IMG/VR virus record: IMGVR_UViG_3300017991_000257
Span: 1-34,389 of that record
DNA from: a virus
Reading direction: 5' to 3' (one strand)
Length of the DNA: 34,389 bases
The translations under genes and the position numbers were made by a program. Below the pieces are notes generated by a model. That model saw nothing but the letters and a program-made list of their open reading frames with translations. It was not told where the DNA came from and searched no databases. Below, one piece after another: positions 16,421-24,132 of this stretch (the first letter of the stretch is position 1; each line of letters begins with the position of its first letter).

Positions 16421-16762
16421 ATGTCTAGCGTTACCATTAAACGCGGGGAAACGTTCAAGTTTACCGGGACGGTAAACGGGCTAACGGCCGGCCTTTCCGG
16501 TTGGACGTTGGATTCGCAAATTAGGCAACGCGGGGCCTTAATCGACCAATTGATTGTTACCATTACGGATTCCGGCGCCGGGGAATTTACCGTCGAGGAA
16601 AGCGCCGCGGGCGTTACCCTAACCTGGCCCCTGGCGTCGTCTGTCGGCCTGGGGACGGCTAACGGCCTTAAATGGGATATCCGTTTGGTAACTCCATTGG
16701 GCCGGGTTTTGTTCACCGAAACAATAGACGTCGAAGTAATCGACCAACAAACCGAGGATTAA
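16421..16762 (+). CDS. BppU-like N-terminal / Ig-like tail protein
   Basis: This 113-residue protein starts SSVTIKRGETFKFTGTVNG and continues LSGWTLDSQIRQRGALIDQLIVTITDSGAGEFTV...LTWPL...LKWDIRLVTPLGRVLFTETIDVEVI. This is the pattern of a common small beta-sandwich phage tail domain (often an upper-baseplate BppU-like N-terminus): a strand with (R/K)-G-(E/D), GWT..SQIR, then WDI. Such domains join fibres to the baseplate. ATG 16421 follows AAAGAAAGG. Confidence 0.6.
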   Translation: MSSVTIKRGETFKFTGTVNGLTAGLSGWTLDSQIRQRGALIDQLIVTITDSGAGEFTVEESAAGVTLTWPLASSVGLGTANGLKWDIRLVTPLGRVLFTETIDVEVIDQQTED

Positions 16763-16766
16763 CGCT

Positions 16767-17480
16767 ATGGCTATGTCCATTACTTTAACGTCGGAATCCG
16801 CGACCCTGTCGGTTACGGTTTCGTCGTCGGGAACCCAGGGACCAATCGGGGTTAACTGGTTGGGGGAATGGTCCGGGGCAACCCAATATTCTGTCCGCGA
16901 CGCCGTAACCTACCAGGGGTCGACCTATTACGCATTGCAGACCGGGACCGATAAAAACCCCGTCACCGAAACGGCATATTGGGCGATTTTGGCCCGCGGC
17001 GTCTATTGGCGCGCGGCCTGGTCGGGGGCGACGGCCTATCTAACCGGCGACGCCGTATCCTATGCCGGCGCGTCTTATTACGCATTGCAGGCCGGCACAA
17101 ACAAAAACCCGACAACCGAGCCGACCTATTGGGGCCTAATGGCCGCGAGGGGCGACGACTATCCTTCCGTCTATCTGTCCGGCGCCGGCCCCCATGCCCC
17201 GACCCTGGGGCAAGCCGGGTCCATGTTTTGGCTATCGCATACCGCGGCGAATGTCTTTACAATTCCGGCAAATGCTACGGTTGCGTTTCCCGTCGGGACG
17301 AAACTTTCCGTTATCCAGGAAGGGGCCGGGATAACGACTATCCAGGCGGCCGCGGGCGTTACCCTTAACGGCGTAACCCCTGGCGGGGTCGCCATTTGGC
17401 GCCAGTACGGCGCCGCGACATTGGTTAAGCGCGCGGAAAATACATGGGTTATATTCGGCGCCGTCGGAGTAGTGGCATGA
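16767..17480 (+). CDS. Tail fibre with two CBM5/12-like repeats
   Basis: This 237-residue fibre has two tandem copies of a carbohydrate-binding type 5/12 (chitin-binding like) motif, at about residues 31-72 and 81-122. Each has W-x-GEWSGATQY/AY..GDAVxYxGxxYYALQxGTxKNPxTExxYW. The C-terminal half is a beta-rich fibre tip (FTIPANATVAFPVGTKLSVIQEGAG) of a type that repeats in phage fibres. It probably binds host surface glycans. Two possible ATGs lie six bases apart at 16767 and 16773. ATGA overlap links it to the next gene. Confidence 0.75.
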   Translation: MAMSITLTSESATLSVTVSSSGTQGPIGVNWLGEWSGATQYSVRDAVTYQGSTYYALQTGTDKNPVTETAYWAILARGVYWRAAWSGATAYLTGDAVSYAGASYYALQAGTNKNPTTEPTYWGLMAARGDDYPSVYLSGAGPHAPTLGQAGSMFWLSHTAANVFTIPANATVAFPVGTKLSVIQEGAGITTIQAAAGVTLNGVTPGGVAIWRQYGAATLVKRAENTWVIFGAVGVVA

Positions 17481-18796
17481 TTGGAATAGCCGCAATAAAC
17501 CAGGACCCGTTTTCTACCGAATGGAAAACGGACAACGCCGGCGCGACCGGGGCAAACCAAATCGGGTTGCCCCTGTACGCCGGCGGGGATTATGATTTTT
17601 GGGTTTATTGGGGGGACGGTACGGCCGACCGGATAACGGCCTGGGATGACGCGGCCAAAATCCACACCTACGCGGCGTCGGGGTCCTATTCGGTTAGGAT
17701 TGAAGGAAAGACGCTAACCAACTGGAATTTTAATACGACAATAACAAAGGACCCCGAAAAGATAACCGCCGTTCGAAAATGGGGGCGAATCTTTAGATTC
17801 GGGACCGCCGGAAATTATTTCTTGAATTGCACAAATCTAGATGTTACGGCAACCGATATCCCCATAATCCCGCCGACGTTCGCCCAGGCGTTTACGGGTT
17901 GCGCGACGTTAACCGACCTTCCCCGGGCGGACGAATGGGAAATGTCCGCCGTAACTTCAATTTACCGTATGTTCTACGGTTGCGTCAACTTTAACGGCAA
18001 CGTCGGAAATTGGAACTTACCGCTAGCAACAAATTTCCAACAGGTTTTCGACGGTTGCGCGGCGTTTAACAACGGGGGTTCGCCGTCCATCAATAACTGG
18101 CGCGTTCCGGCCGGCCAAAACTTTTCCTATGTTTTCCGGTATTGCGCGGCATTTAACCAACCTATCGGGGGTTGGCAGTTGGGCGCCGCGACAACGTTTA
18201 ACCGGGCCTTTTGGGGTTGTTCCATATTCGACCAGGATTTAAGCGCCTGGGACGTTAGCACCGTAACCGATTTTTCCTATATGTTTTATCTATGTTCCGC
18301 GTTCAATAATGGCGGGTCCTCCGGGATTGGCAACTGGCAAACCGACGCCCTGGAACTTACGGTTAGCCAATTTCAATACGCAAGCGAATTTAACCAACCT
18401 ATCGGGGGTTGGAATATGGCGGCCGTTACCAATACCGGAAATATGTTTTTCGAGGCTATAAAGTTTAACCAGGATTTAAGCGCCTGGGACGTTGCCGCGG
18501 TTACTTATATGGGGTCCATGTTCCGTTCCCCCTTTGGCGACCCAATGGCTTTCGACCAAAACCTGGGGGCCTGGGACGTCCAAAACGTCGCCAATTTTAC
18601 GTCGTTTCTAGTCTATTCCCAATTGTCCGTCGCCAATTATGACGCATTATTGATTGGTTGGGCCGCGTTGCCGTCATTGGTCGCGGGCCTTTCCTTTAAC
18701 GGCGGGTTTTCCCAATATAGCCCGGCGGGCGCCGCGGCCCGGGACTATATAATTTCGACCTATGGCTGGACATTTACCGACGGGGGGCCGGCATGA
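17477..18796 (+). CDS. BspA-like (DUF285) repeat fibre with PKD-like N-terminus
   Basis: This 439-residue protein starts with a PKD-like beta-sandwich (YAGGDYDFWVYWGDGTADRI, residues 34-53; WGDGT hallmark). It continues as DUF285 / BspA-like repeats from about 130 to the end: FNQPIGGW, FDQDLSAWDVSTVTDFSYMF and similar units recur with regular spacing. Such repeats in bacterial surface proteins bind host partners. Here they probably form a receptor-binding surface. ATG 17477 overlaps the preceding stop (ATGA). The open frame reaches further upstream but that part shadows the previous gene. Confidence 0.85.
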   Translation: MIGIAAINQDPFSTEWKTDNAGATGANQIGLPLYAGGDYDFWVYWGDGTADRITAWDDAAKIHTYAASGSYSVRIEGKTLTNWNFNTTITKDPEKITAVRKWGRIFRFGTAGNYFLNCTNLDVTATDIPIIPPTFAQAFTGCATLTDLPRADEWEMSAVTSIYRMFYGCVNFNGNVGNWNLPLATNFQQVFDGCAAFNNGGSPSINNWRVPAGQNFSYVFRYCAAFNQPIGGWQLGAATTFNRAFWGCSIFDQDLSAWDVSTVTDFSYMFYLCSAFNNGGSSGIGNWQTDALELTVSQFQYASEFNQPIGGWNMAAVTNTGNMFFEAIKFNQDLSAWDVAAVTYMGSMFRSPFGDPMAFDQNLGAWDVQNVANFTSFLVYSQLSVANYDALLIGWAALPSLVAGLSFNGGFSQYSPAGAAARDYIISTYGWTFTDGGPA

Positions 18797-19005
18797 TTTC
18801 CGAGCATAAAAACACAACCCAGGCGACGGAATATTTCATAGCCCACGGGTCCGACGACGTTTGCCATTGCGGCGAATTGTCCCCCGGCCAGGTCGTCGCG
18901 ACGGGGCGCCCAATCCTGGAAATTTTTTCGACGGAACCCGAATACACCGCGCGCCGCGCGGCGTTAGGCATACCCGAACCCGAACCCGAAGGGGTCCCCG
19001 AATGA
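18793..19005 (+). CDS. Small protein with acidic Pro-rich end, unknown
   Basis: This 70-residue protein starts with an ATG overlapping the preceding stop (ATGA, 18793-18796), and its own stop overlaps the next start. It has a CHCG pair (about residues 24-27) and ends with a PEPEPEGVPE tail, which is disordered. No family is recognised. The overlap at both ends argues it is a real translated gene within the tail operon. Confidence 0.55.
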   Translation: MISEHKNTTQATEYFIAHGSDDVCHCGELSPGQVVATGRPILEIFSTEPEYTARRAALGIPEPEPEGVPE

Positions 19006-20387
19006 AAGACGCAACCCGAATCCGAATCCTGGCCGGCGCCGCCGGCGCCGTCGCCCTGTTGTCAGTAATCGCGGCGACCCCTGGGGTTATGAAATCCCTA
19101 ATGGTCGACGGGTCGAACCAATGCAACCAGGTCGCGGAATTTCTGCAAACCATAACGTTTAGCAATGCGACGGCACTAAAAACCGACGTTATCGCGGAAC
19201 GCACCGGGGCCGCCGGGGTTACAATAGATGGAATGTTAGTAAAGGATTTAGGCATAACGCTAAACGCAATTAACGATAGCGGAATTGACGGGATAACTAT
19301 CGACGGAATAAACGTTAAGGACGGCGTCGTATATACCGATACGGTTTCCGAGGCTAGCGCGGACGCCGGCGTAACGGTCGACGGGTTGCTAATTAAGGAC
19401 GGCGCGATTTCGGGTATGGGGAACGTCATTGGCCCGGCGACGAATACCGCGGATAGCGTCCCGCAATGGAACGGCGCGGATTCAAAGACGCTAAAAGACG
19501 GCCTCGCCGTCGGGAATAGCGCCGGGAACCTGGTTTCCCGGTCCGCGGACAATACGCTAGACGCTAGGATTATCGCGCCAATTGGCGTTGTCGCCAGTAT
19601 TGACATCGCGACGCCGTCCGGCTTGACGTTGGAAGGGATTTCGGAACGGACATTGGACGCCGGCGTTATCGTTGAGGGGGTAACGTTCAAGGATTCCGGG
19701 CTGGCCCTGGGGGCCGACGCCGACGGCGACCTTTATTATCGCGCCGGGGGCGTCCTGGCGCGTTTGGCGAAGGGGACCGCGTTTCAATCTTTGGCCATGA
19801 ATAGCGGCGCGACGGCGCCGGAATGGGCCGGGTCCGAGTTTGGCTTTGTCTATATCGACGCCGGCGCCATGGCCCCGGCTACAACCAATGGCGCGACGAC
19901 CGCGACCAAGGAAACGTCGTCGAACAAGGTAAACTATGATGTAATGGTATTCCCGGGGACCGGGTCCGGGTCCGCGGACACCCACGCCTGGTTCAAGATT
20001 CAAATGCCCGAGGATTGGGATTTCGGAAATATCACGTTCCGCGCCAATTGGGAACCGGCTACGGGGGCGTCCGCGTCCGATTATGTCCAGTTGTATCTAG
20101 CCGCGGTCGCCGTTGCCAATGACGGCGCGGTAGACGTCGCCTTGGGAACGGCCTTGACAACCGACGACCAGGTTATAACCGTCGGGGATTTGCATATAAC
20201 CCCCAAACCCGTTTCGCTATCCTTGACCGTCGGGGGTTCGCCGGCGACCGGGGCCTACCAAACCGTCTATTTTCGCATTTCCCGAAACTACGATTACGAC
20301 GGCGGGGGGACGGCAATGGCCGAGGATTTGTGGCTACACGGCATAAAGATTAAATACACCAAAAAGAATAGCCCGGAGGATTTCTAA
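19002..20387 (+). CDS. Tail fibre / spike with GVTIDG repeats
   Basis: This 461-residue protein starts with a charged N-terminus and a hydrophobic segment at about residues 8-30 (ILAGAAGAVALLSVIAATPGV). It carries four copies of a short motif ([ER]-T/S-xx-AGVTIDGxxxKDG) near residues 66, 91, 115 and 210. Beta-rich domains follow. The repeat resembles those seen in other environmental phage fibre proteins. ATG 19002 overlaps the upstream TGA. A longer open frame upstream is probably a shadow. The TAATG overlap links it to the LamG gene. I infer an adhesion role. Confidence 0.6.
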   Translation: MKDATRIRILAGAAGAVALLSVIAATPGVMKSLMVDGSNQCNQVAEFLQTITFSNATALKTDVIAERTGAAGVTIDGMLVKDLGITLNAINDSGIDGITIDGINVKDGVVYTDTVSEASADAGVTVDGLLIKDGAISGMGNVIGPATNTADSVPQWNGADSKTLKDGLAVGNSAGNLVSRSADNTLDARIIAPIGVVASIDIATPSGLTLEGISERTLDAGVIVEGVTFKDSGLALGADADGDLYYRAGGVLARLAKGTAFQSLAMNSGATAPEWAGSEFGFVYIDAGAMAPATTNGATTATKETSSNKVNYDVMVFPGTGSGSADTHAWFKIQMPEDWDFGNITFRANWEPATGASASDYVQLYLAAVAVANDGAVDVALGTALTTDDQVITVGDLHITPKPVSLSLTVGGSPATGAYQTVYFRISRNYDYDGGGTAMAEDLWLHGIKIKYTKKNSPEDF

Positions 20388-21142
20388 TGGGTTATTTACG
20401 GCATAGGCGCCGGCATTTCCGGGACGGGGGCGCCGGAAGTTGGACGGCAAACGAAGGCGATTTAGACCCCATTACCGGGAACCTGGTCGCCTATTGGCCC
20501 CTTGAGGAATCCAGCGGGAACCGATTGGATTTGGTTTCTTCAATAATCGCCAACCCCGTTAGCGACCAGGGGCGGGTAGCGGGAAAATATAATTACGGAT
20601 TATATTGCAACGCTACCGGGCGCCTTGTCGTAACAAATACCGTCCTGGACATTGCAACCCTGGTTACATCTTCATTTTCCGCGTTTGCCTGGGCAAAGAC
20701 GTCCGCAACGTCCCAACAATTAATTTTCGAATGCGCGGGAACGGCCTTTGGGGGGTCCGGGAATGGCGGCGCGGCCTTATGGCAAAGGAACGATTCCGGC
20801 TATGTAATGAACGCGCGGTTATGGGATAGTAGCGCGGCGTCGATAGCGGACATTAAATCGGCCGCGGCCTACAACGACGGAAATTATCATTTATTTGGGA
20901 TGGTTTACGACAGTTCGGCGCCGTTGTTGAAAGTATGGACGGACAATGTAAATGCGTCCGTTGTCCCGTCCGCGGCCGTCGGAAACAATTACAACGACGC
21001 CGGCATTGGCGGGGAAAACAGTTCGGGGGGGAGTAAATGGGGGGACGCTATCGACGAATTTTCCTTATGGGATATCGCCTTAAATGATACCCAAGTAGCG
21101 GCCCTATACAATAGCGGAACCGGCGCGTTTTATTTGGGATAG
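20387..21142 (+). CDS. LamG-like lectin-fold tail protein
   Basis: This 251-residue protein is a concanavalin-type (LamG-like) jellyroll domain: GNLVAYWPLEESSGNRLDLVS is the canonical start, followed by SSFSAFAWAKT, GGAALWQ, and the end DEFSLWDIALNDTQVAALYN. Such domains bind sugars or other ligands on surfaces. The N-terminal about 30 residues are basic and may be a linker to the virion. It overlaps the upstream stop (TAATG). It probably acts in host binding together with the fibre genes on each side. Confidence 0.82.
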   Translation: MGYLRHRRRHFRDGGAGSWTANEGDLDPITGNLVAYWPLEESSGNRLDLVSSIIANPVSDQGRVAGKYNYGLYCNATGRLVVTNTVLDIATLVTSSFSAFAWAKTSATSQQLIFECAGTAFGGSGNGGAALWQRNDSGYVMNARLWDSSAASIADIKSAAAYNDGNYHLFGMVYDSSAPLLKVWTDNVNASVVPSAAVGNNYNDAGIGGENSSGGSKWGDAIDEFSLWDIALNDTQVAALYNSGTGAFYLG

Positions 21143-21147
21143 CAATT

Positions 21148-21528
21148 ATGCGCGAACTAGACGCAAAGACGGTTTTAGCGATAGCCTGGCACCAGGCCCG
21201 GGTATCGCCGTTGCGTCCGGTTTGCGACGTAAATTGGCGAATCGCCGGCGGCCTGGCGTCGCGATTGGCGGCCAAAACCGGGACGGTTGCATGGTACGAC
21301 GCCAAGGCCGACGCGGTCGTAATCCCCGCCCAATATGCGTCGGTTTGCGCGGACGAAATGTACGCGCCGACGATAACCCATGAACTGACCCACGCTTACC
21401 AATGCTTGCGAATGGGTTTTATCTGCTTTCAATTCGCTAAAACCTTCCGCCGTCGGCTAATTGAGGCCGAGGCCGTCCGCGAGGAAAAGCGCGCGCAAAA
21501 AATACTAAACGTCGGGGTCCTGGACTAA
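21148..21528 (+). CDS. Putative zinc metallopeptidase (HExxH)
   Basis: This 126-residue protein has TITHELTHAYQ at residues 75-85 (H78, E79, H82), the HExxH zinc-binding signature of metallopeptidases, with a nearby EAEA (about 106-109) that could supply the third ligand. It lies between adhesion proteins, so it may cleave host surface proteins or a maturing virion protein. I saw no signal peptide. Start ATG 21148 follows the LamG stop by 5 bases and the TAATG links it to the next gene. It is short for a stand-alone peptidase, so it may be a minimal catalytic core. Confidence 0.62.
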   Translation: MRELDAKTVLAIAWHQARVSPLRPVCDVNWRIAGGLASRLAAKTGTVAWYDAKADAVVIPAQYASVCADEMYAPTITHELTHAYQCLRMGFICFQFAKTFRRRLIEAEAVREEKRAQKILNVGVLD

Positions 21529-22496
21529 TGGCGGGTTGGGATACAAATTGGGTCGAATCCCAGGGGATAGGAAAACTTCCCCTAAACGCGTTCAACCAAT
21601 TGCGCGCGGCCCTGGCGGAACGGGCCGCGGTAATGAATAGCGCGCCGACCTTGCCGGCGAACCTTTCCGCCGGCGAATTGCCGTCGGCGTCCTGGTTTAC
21701 GACGTTTCAATCCGCGGTTACGGCAATGTTGCCGGCGTCCCCGTCCGGGTCCCTTTATGGTTGGGTCAACCATAACGATAGCGCGACGCGCGTTGGCTAT
21801 TGGGACGGCGCGGCCTGGGGGGCAAACGCCGGGCCTAGTCTTTCGTTTTGGTCACAATCGACAATGCTAACGCAAATCGGGGCCGCGTCGCGGGTCGCGG
21901 CGCCAGGCGCCGGGGATATTTGGCAATCCGCGGCATGGGCCTACCAACAGTATCAGATACTAAATCAATTACGATGGTATGGCCGCCTGGCGCCGGAATC
22001 CTTGTCAACAAACGTATTTTACAAATACGGAAGTTCGGCCATAGACTATCCGACGGCCGCGGCAATCCATGACGCAATGGCATGGGCCGCGGTTTCGACG
22101 GCGCCCGTTCCCAACAATACCCGGAACAACTGTTGGCAGGCCCAGGCCGTCGGGGGGTCCTTTTGGAAACAATCCATTAAATGGGTTTGGTCCTGGTCAA
22201 CCTGGGGGGTATCGTCCGCGGAGTTCGACGTTTACGTTAGGCCGAACCAATTAACCGGCGGCCCCGTCTACAATATGCACACGGCAAACGTCGCCAACTA
22301 TGTAAAAAATATAACTGTCGCCCCTAGTACGGGATTTGAATACGGCGGGACCCACGCGCTAACCCCGACGCTAAACAATACGATTTGGTTCCGGGCGACG
22401 TCGAATTGGTACGGGCTATATCTAGTCGTCAAGTTCGACGTTTCGGGGGGATTCGACTACTACGACCCGGACCCGCCGGCTACGACGACGACCTAG
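21528..22496 (+). CDS. Putative tail adhesion protein with 4-Thr tail
   Basis: This 322-residue protein is not recognised by family. It is Trp- and Tyr-rich (for example WKQSIKWVWSWSTWGVSSAEFDVYV), with a helical start (LNAFNQLRAALAERAAV) and a beta-rich end. Its C-terminus reads DPDPPATTTT and then TAG, giving a short version of the Thr tail found on other virion proteins. It follows the metallopeptidase by a TAATG overlap and is the last gene before the lysis candidates. I infer a virion role from position and tail. Confidence 0.5.
   Translation: MAGWDTNWVESQGIGKLPLNAFNQLRAALAERAAVMNSAPTLPANLSAGELPSASWFTTFQSAVTAMLPASPSGSLYGWVNHNDSATRVGYWDGAAWGANAGPSLSFWSQSTMLTQIGAASRVAAPGAGDIWQSAAWAYQQYQILNQLRWYGRLAPESLSTNVFYKYGSSAIDYPTAAAIHDAMAWAAVSTAPVPNNTRNNCWQAQAVGGSFWKQSIKWVWSWSTWGVSSAEFDVYVRPNQLTGGPVYNMHTANVANYVKNITVAPSTGFEYGGTHALTPTLNNTIWFRATSNWYGLYLVVKFDVSGGFDYYDPDPPATTTT
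22482..22493 (+). repeat. Short Thr-codon run coding 4 Thr
   Basis: Four Thr codons (ACG ACG ACG ACC) directly before TAG. Too short to be convincing alone, but it fits the pattern of the five longer runs. Confidence 0.7.
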
Positions 22497-22512
22497 CAAA
22501 AGGAAAACCAAC

Positions 22513-22653
22513 ATGGGCCTATTAAAAAAACTGGCCGCCCTGGCGCGGCGCGCGTTTGGGGCCTATCAAAACTTGACCCCCGAGGAAAAAAAGCGCCTGG
22601 CGGAAAACGCCAAAAAACTATCGGAACGGGTCCTAAAAAATGCCCGACACTAA
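22513..22653 (+). CDS. Small basic amphipathic protein (46 aa)
   Basis: This 46-residue ORF begins at ATG 22513 after AAAAGGAAAACC. It is Lys/Arg-rich, with an amphipathic helix pattern (GLLKKLAALARRAFGAYQNL, then EEKKRLAENAKKLSERV). It has no membrane segment. It overlaps the next start by 14 bases. It may act with the lysis genes or be a small tail-tip part. Function is unknown. Confidence 0.5.
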   Translation: MGLLKKLAALARRAFGAYQNLTPEEKKRLAENAKKLSERVLKNARH

Positions 22654-23005
22654 AAGCATACCAAAGCCGAACCGCGGCCAAAATTTCGTCGACGAACTGG
22701 CCGATACCATGGTATCCCGTTTGCGGGCGGACCATACTTGTTTTCACGAACCCGAAATAGCCCGGTTGCTAGAAGCCCGCGAGGGGATACGCGAGGACGT
22801 ACAGGAAATAAAAAATTCCGTAAAGGAAATAACAAAGGCCGTCGCCGCAAACGCCAAGGAAATAGAACGGAACGCCAGGGACATCCTGGTAATCCGTTCC
22901 GAGCGAAAAACGGTCCGTTATATCGTATCGGGCGTTATTGGCGCCCTGGGGGGCGGGGGCGTCGTCGGGGGAATCTTGAAATTTTTACATTGGGGGCAAA
23001 AATGA
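22640..23005 (+). CDS. Holin-like protein (coiled coil plus C-terminal TM)
   Basis: This 121-residue protein has a coiled-coil-like stretch (about residues 45-90: EAREGIREDVQEIKNSVKEI...) and a single membrane segment at about 93-116 (TVRYIVSGVIGALGGGGVVGG), a layout like XhlA-type holin-associated proteins. It would sit in the inner membrane and help release phage. It follows the tail genes and precedes a lipoprotein gene. An endolysin was not recognised nearby, so its lysis role is tentative. Confidence 0.6.
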   Translation: MPDTKSIPKPNRGQNFVDELADTMVSRLRADHTCFHEPEIARLLEAREGIREDVQEIKNSVKEITKAVAANAKEIERNARDILVIRSERKTVRYIVSGVIGALGGGGVVGGILKFLHWGQK

Positions 23006-23229
23006 AAACCGGATTTCTAGCCGTCCTGGTCATGGCCGCGGCCGTCGCATTTGCGGCGGGTTGTAAGTCTATTCACCGCACAACCGAGATAACGACGACG
23101 AAACCCGACGGAACAATTGTCGTCGAAAAATCCAAGTTCGACGACGAATCCTTTACCCTTGGGTTTTCGGAGGGGGCTGGAAAGACCGTAAACTTGCCGG
23201 ACGTTAGCGTAGTTGGGGGCGGGCTATGA
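23002..23229 (+). CDS. Small lipoprotein, candidate outer-membrane spanin
   Basis: This 75-residue protein starts with MKTGFLAVLV and a hydrophobic core, then AAGC at residues 18-21, a lipobox with C21 as the lipid-bearing cysteine. The mature part is about 55 residues. It follows the holin-like gene with an ATGA overlap and is of the size of Rz1-type spanins. If so, the host is Gram-negative. Without a clear i-spanin partner the spanin call is weak, and it could be another phage lipoprotein. Confidence 0.6.
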   Translation: MKTGFLAVLVMAAAVAFAAGCKSIHRTTEITTTKPDGTIVVEKSKFDDESFTLGFSEGAGKTVNLPDVSVVGGGL

Positions 23230-23705
23230 ACGTCGACAAAATCGAATTTTTAACCCCCTTGGATTATCGGCACGTTACCGGCCAGGAAATAATCCTAATC
23301 GCCCCGTTTGTCGCGGACGTCGACGACGAACTAATAGAAGTCCCGCCGGGATTCCATTGCGACGGCGCCAGCATACCGCGCGTCGCCTGGCGCCTGGTCG
23401 GACATCCTTTCGGGGATTACCTGGAATCCGCCGTTATCCATGATTGGCTATACACAACGGAAAGATTCCCGCGCGGGGTTTGCGACAATATCTTTTTGGC
23501 CGGCATGGTCTACCAAAATATTTCCTGGTGGCGCCGTAACCTAATGGCCCGGGCCGTCAAGGATTGGGGCTGGATTGTTTGGGCCGGCCATACCCAGGAA
23601 ACCAAGGACGCCGCAAACAAATTATTGGACCTGTATATTATGGGCAACGGGGACCCCGACGATTGGCCCTGCCCCTTGGGTCCCGAATGGTTGCCGGTAA
23701 ACTAA
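23226..23705 (+). CDS. DUF1353 family protein
   Basis: This 159-residue protein has the core of DUF1353: VPPGFHCDGASIPRVAWRLVGHPFGDYLESAVIHDWLY (about residues 38-75), then a CDNIFLAGM helix. Members are common in phages near lysis or tail genes and have no established biochemical role. The IHDW motif and the DGASIP turn are invariant features. ATG 23226 overlaps the upstream stop (ATGA). Confidence 0.85.
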   Translation: MNVDKIEFLTPLDYRHVTGQEIILIAPFVADVDDELIEVPPGFHCDGASIPRVAWRLVGHPFGDYLESAVIHDWLYTTERFPRGVCDNIFLAGMVYQNISWWRRNLMARAVKDWGWIVWAGHTQETKDAANKLLDLYIMGNGDPDDWPCPLGPEWLPVN

Positions 23706-23716
23706 AGGGGGAAACC

Positions 23717-23944
23717 ATGGCGAAGTGCAACGAAAAGACGGAAGTATATAGCCGGGTTTGCGGCTATCATCGTCCCGTGACAACCTGGAACGTCGGCAAG
23801 CGCGAGGAATTTAGCGCGCGCCGAACCTTCAAGATTCCGACGACGGCGAAACTTTCAACCCCCGCGCCCCCGACCAGGACGGGGCCGCCCGTTAAAGCCG
23901 GGCCGCGGGGGTCTATCCATGCCGTCGGGCGTAACGTCGCATAA
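23717..23944 (+). CDS. Small NrdD C-terminus-like protein
   Basis: This 75-residue protein begins CNEKTEVYSRVCGYHRP (residues 4-20) and continues with WNVGKREEFSARRTF (24-38). This closely follows the C-terminal loop of class III (anaerobic) ribonucleotide reductase NrdD, where the RVxGY glycine carries the glycyl radical and WNxGKxxEFxxR follows. The catalytic core is absent. The remainder is Pro/Thr-rich and disordered. Short NrdD-like ORFs occur in phages with unknown function. It could be a spare glycyl-radical domain or an unrelated zinc-binding fold. ATG 23717 follows a strong ribosome binding site, AAAGGGGGAAACC. Confidence 0.7.
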   Translation: MAKCNEKTEVYSRVCGYHRPVTTWNVGKREEFSARRTFKIPTTAKLSTPAPPTRTGPPVKAGPRGSIHAVGRNVA

Positions 23945-23952
23945 TTGGCAAT

Positions 23953-23962
23953 AGGTTAACCT
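23953..23962. promoter_or_regulatory. Palindrome AGGTTAACCT upstream of early genes
   Basis: A perfect 10-base palindrome lies about 95 bases before the strong promoter. It shares the TAGGTT half-site with the operator in that promoter (24067-24072), so both may bind the same regulator. It is the first of several symmetric sites in this 188-base gap. Confidence 0.45.
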
Positions 23963-23995
23963 TCCCCCGCCAGTAAAAATCTTGTAATTATTTTT

Positions 23996-24010
23996 CGTTG
24001 TATACCAACG
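23996..24010. promoter_or_regulatory. Inverted repeat CGTTG-TATAC-CAACG
   Basis: A perfect 5-base inverted repeat with a TATAC centre. An overlapping longer symmetry GTTGTA (23997-24002) with TACAAC (24014-24019 or nearby) can also be seen. It may be an operator for the early promoter 40 bases downstream. Confidence 0.45.
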
Positions 24011-24048
24011 AGTTACAACTATTCCCGGGAAAATTAAATTTTTGCCCC

Positions 24049-24077
24049 TTGACTAACCTAGCCGGATAGGTTATACT
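24049..24077 (+). promoter_or_regulatory. Sigma70-like promoter with embedded operator (early region)
   Basis: TTGACT at 24049-24054 and TATACT at 24072-24077 are separated by 17 bases, which is a near-consensus promoter. The spacer holds a perfect inverted repeat, AACCTA (24055-24060) and TAGGTT (24067-24072), with 6 bases between. A repressor bound here would block polymerase. It reads into the small-gene region starting at 24133. Confidence 0.85.
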
Positions 24078-24096
24078 GTCCCCTAGAAACCAAACC

Positions 24097-24111
24097 GCCC
24101 CGGGCAGGGGC
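24097..24111 (+). promoter_or_regulatory. 5' leader hairpin 1 (GCCCC ... GGGGC)
   Basis: A 5-pair stem with a 5-base loop lies in the early mRNA leader just before the ribosome binding site AAAGAAAGG of the gene at 24133. The same hairpin-plus-leader pattern recurs before two later genes (24628 and 24952). Confidence 0.5.
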
Positions 24112-24132
24112 AACAAAGAAAGGCAGGGAAAA

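Noticed and set aside
24022-24047. Possible terminator (TTCCCGGGAA followed by AT-rich text)
   Set aside because: The stem is short, the T-rich run is not directly after it and it lies just upstream of a strong promoter. It could be part of the operator region.
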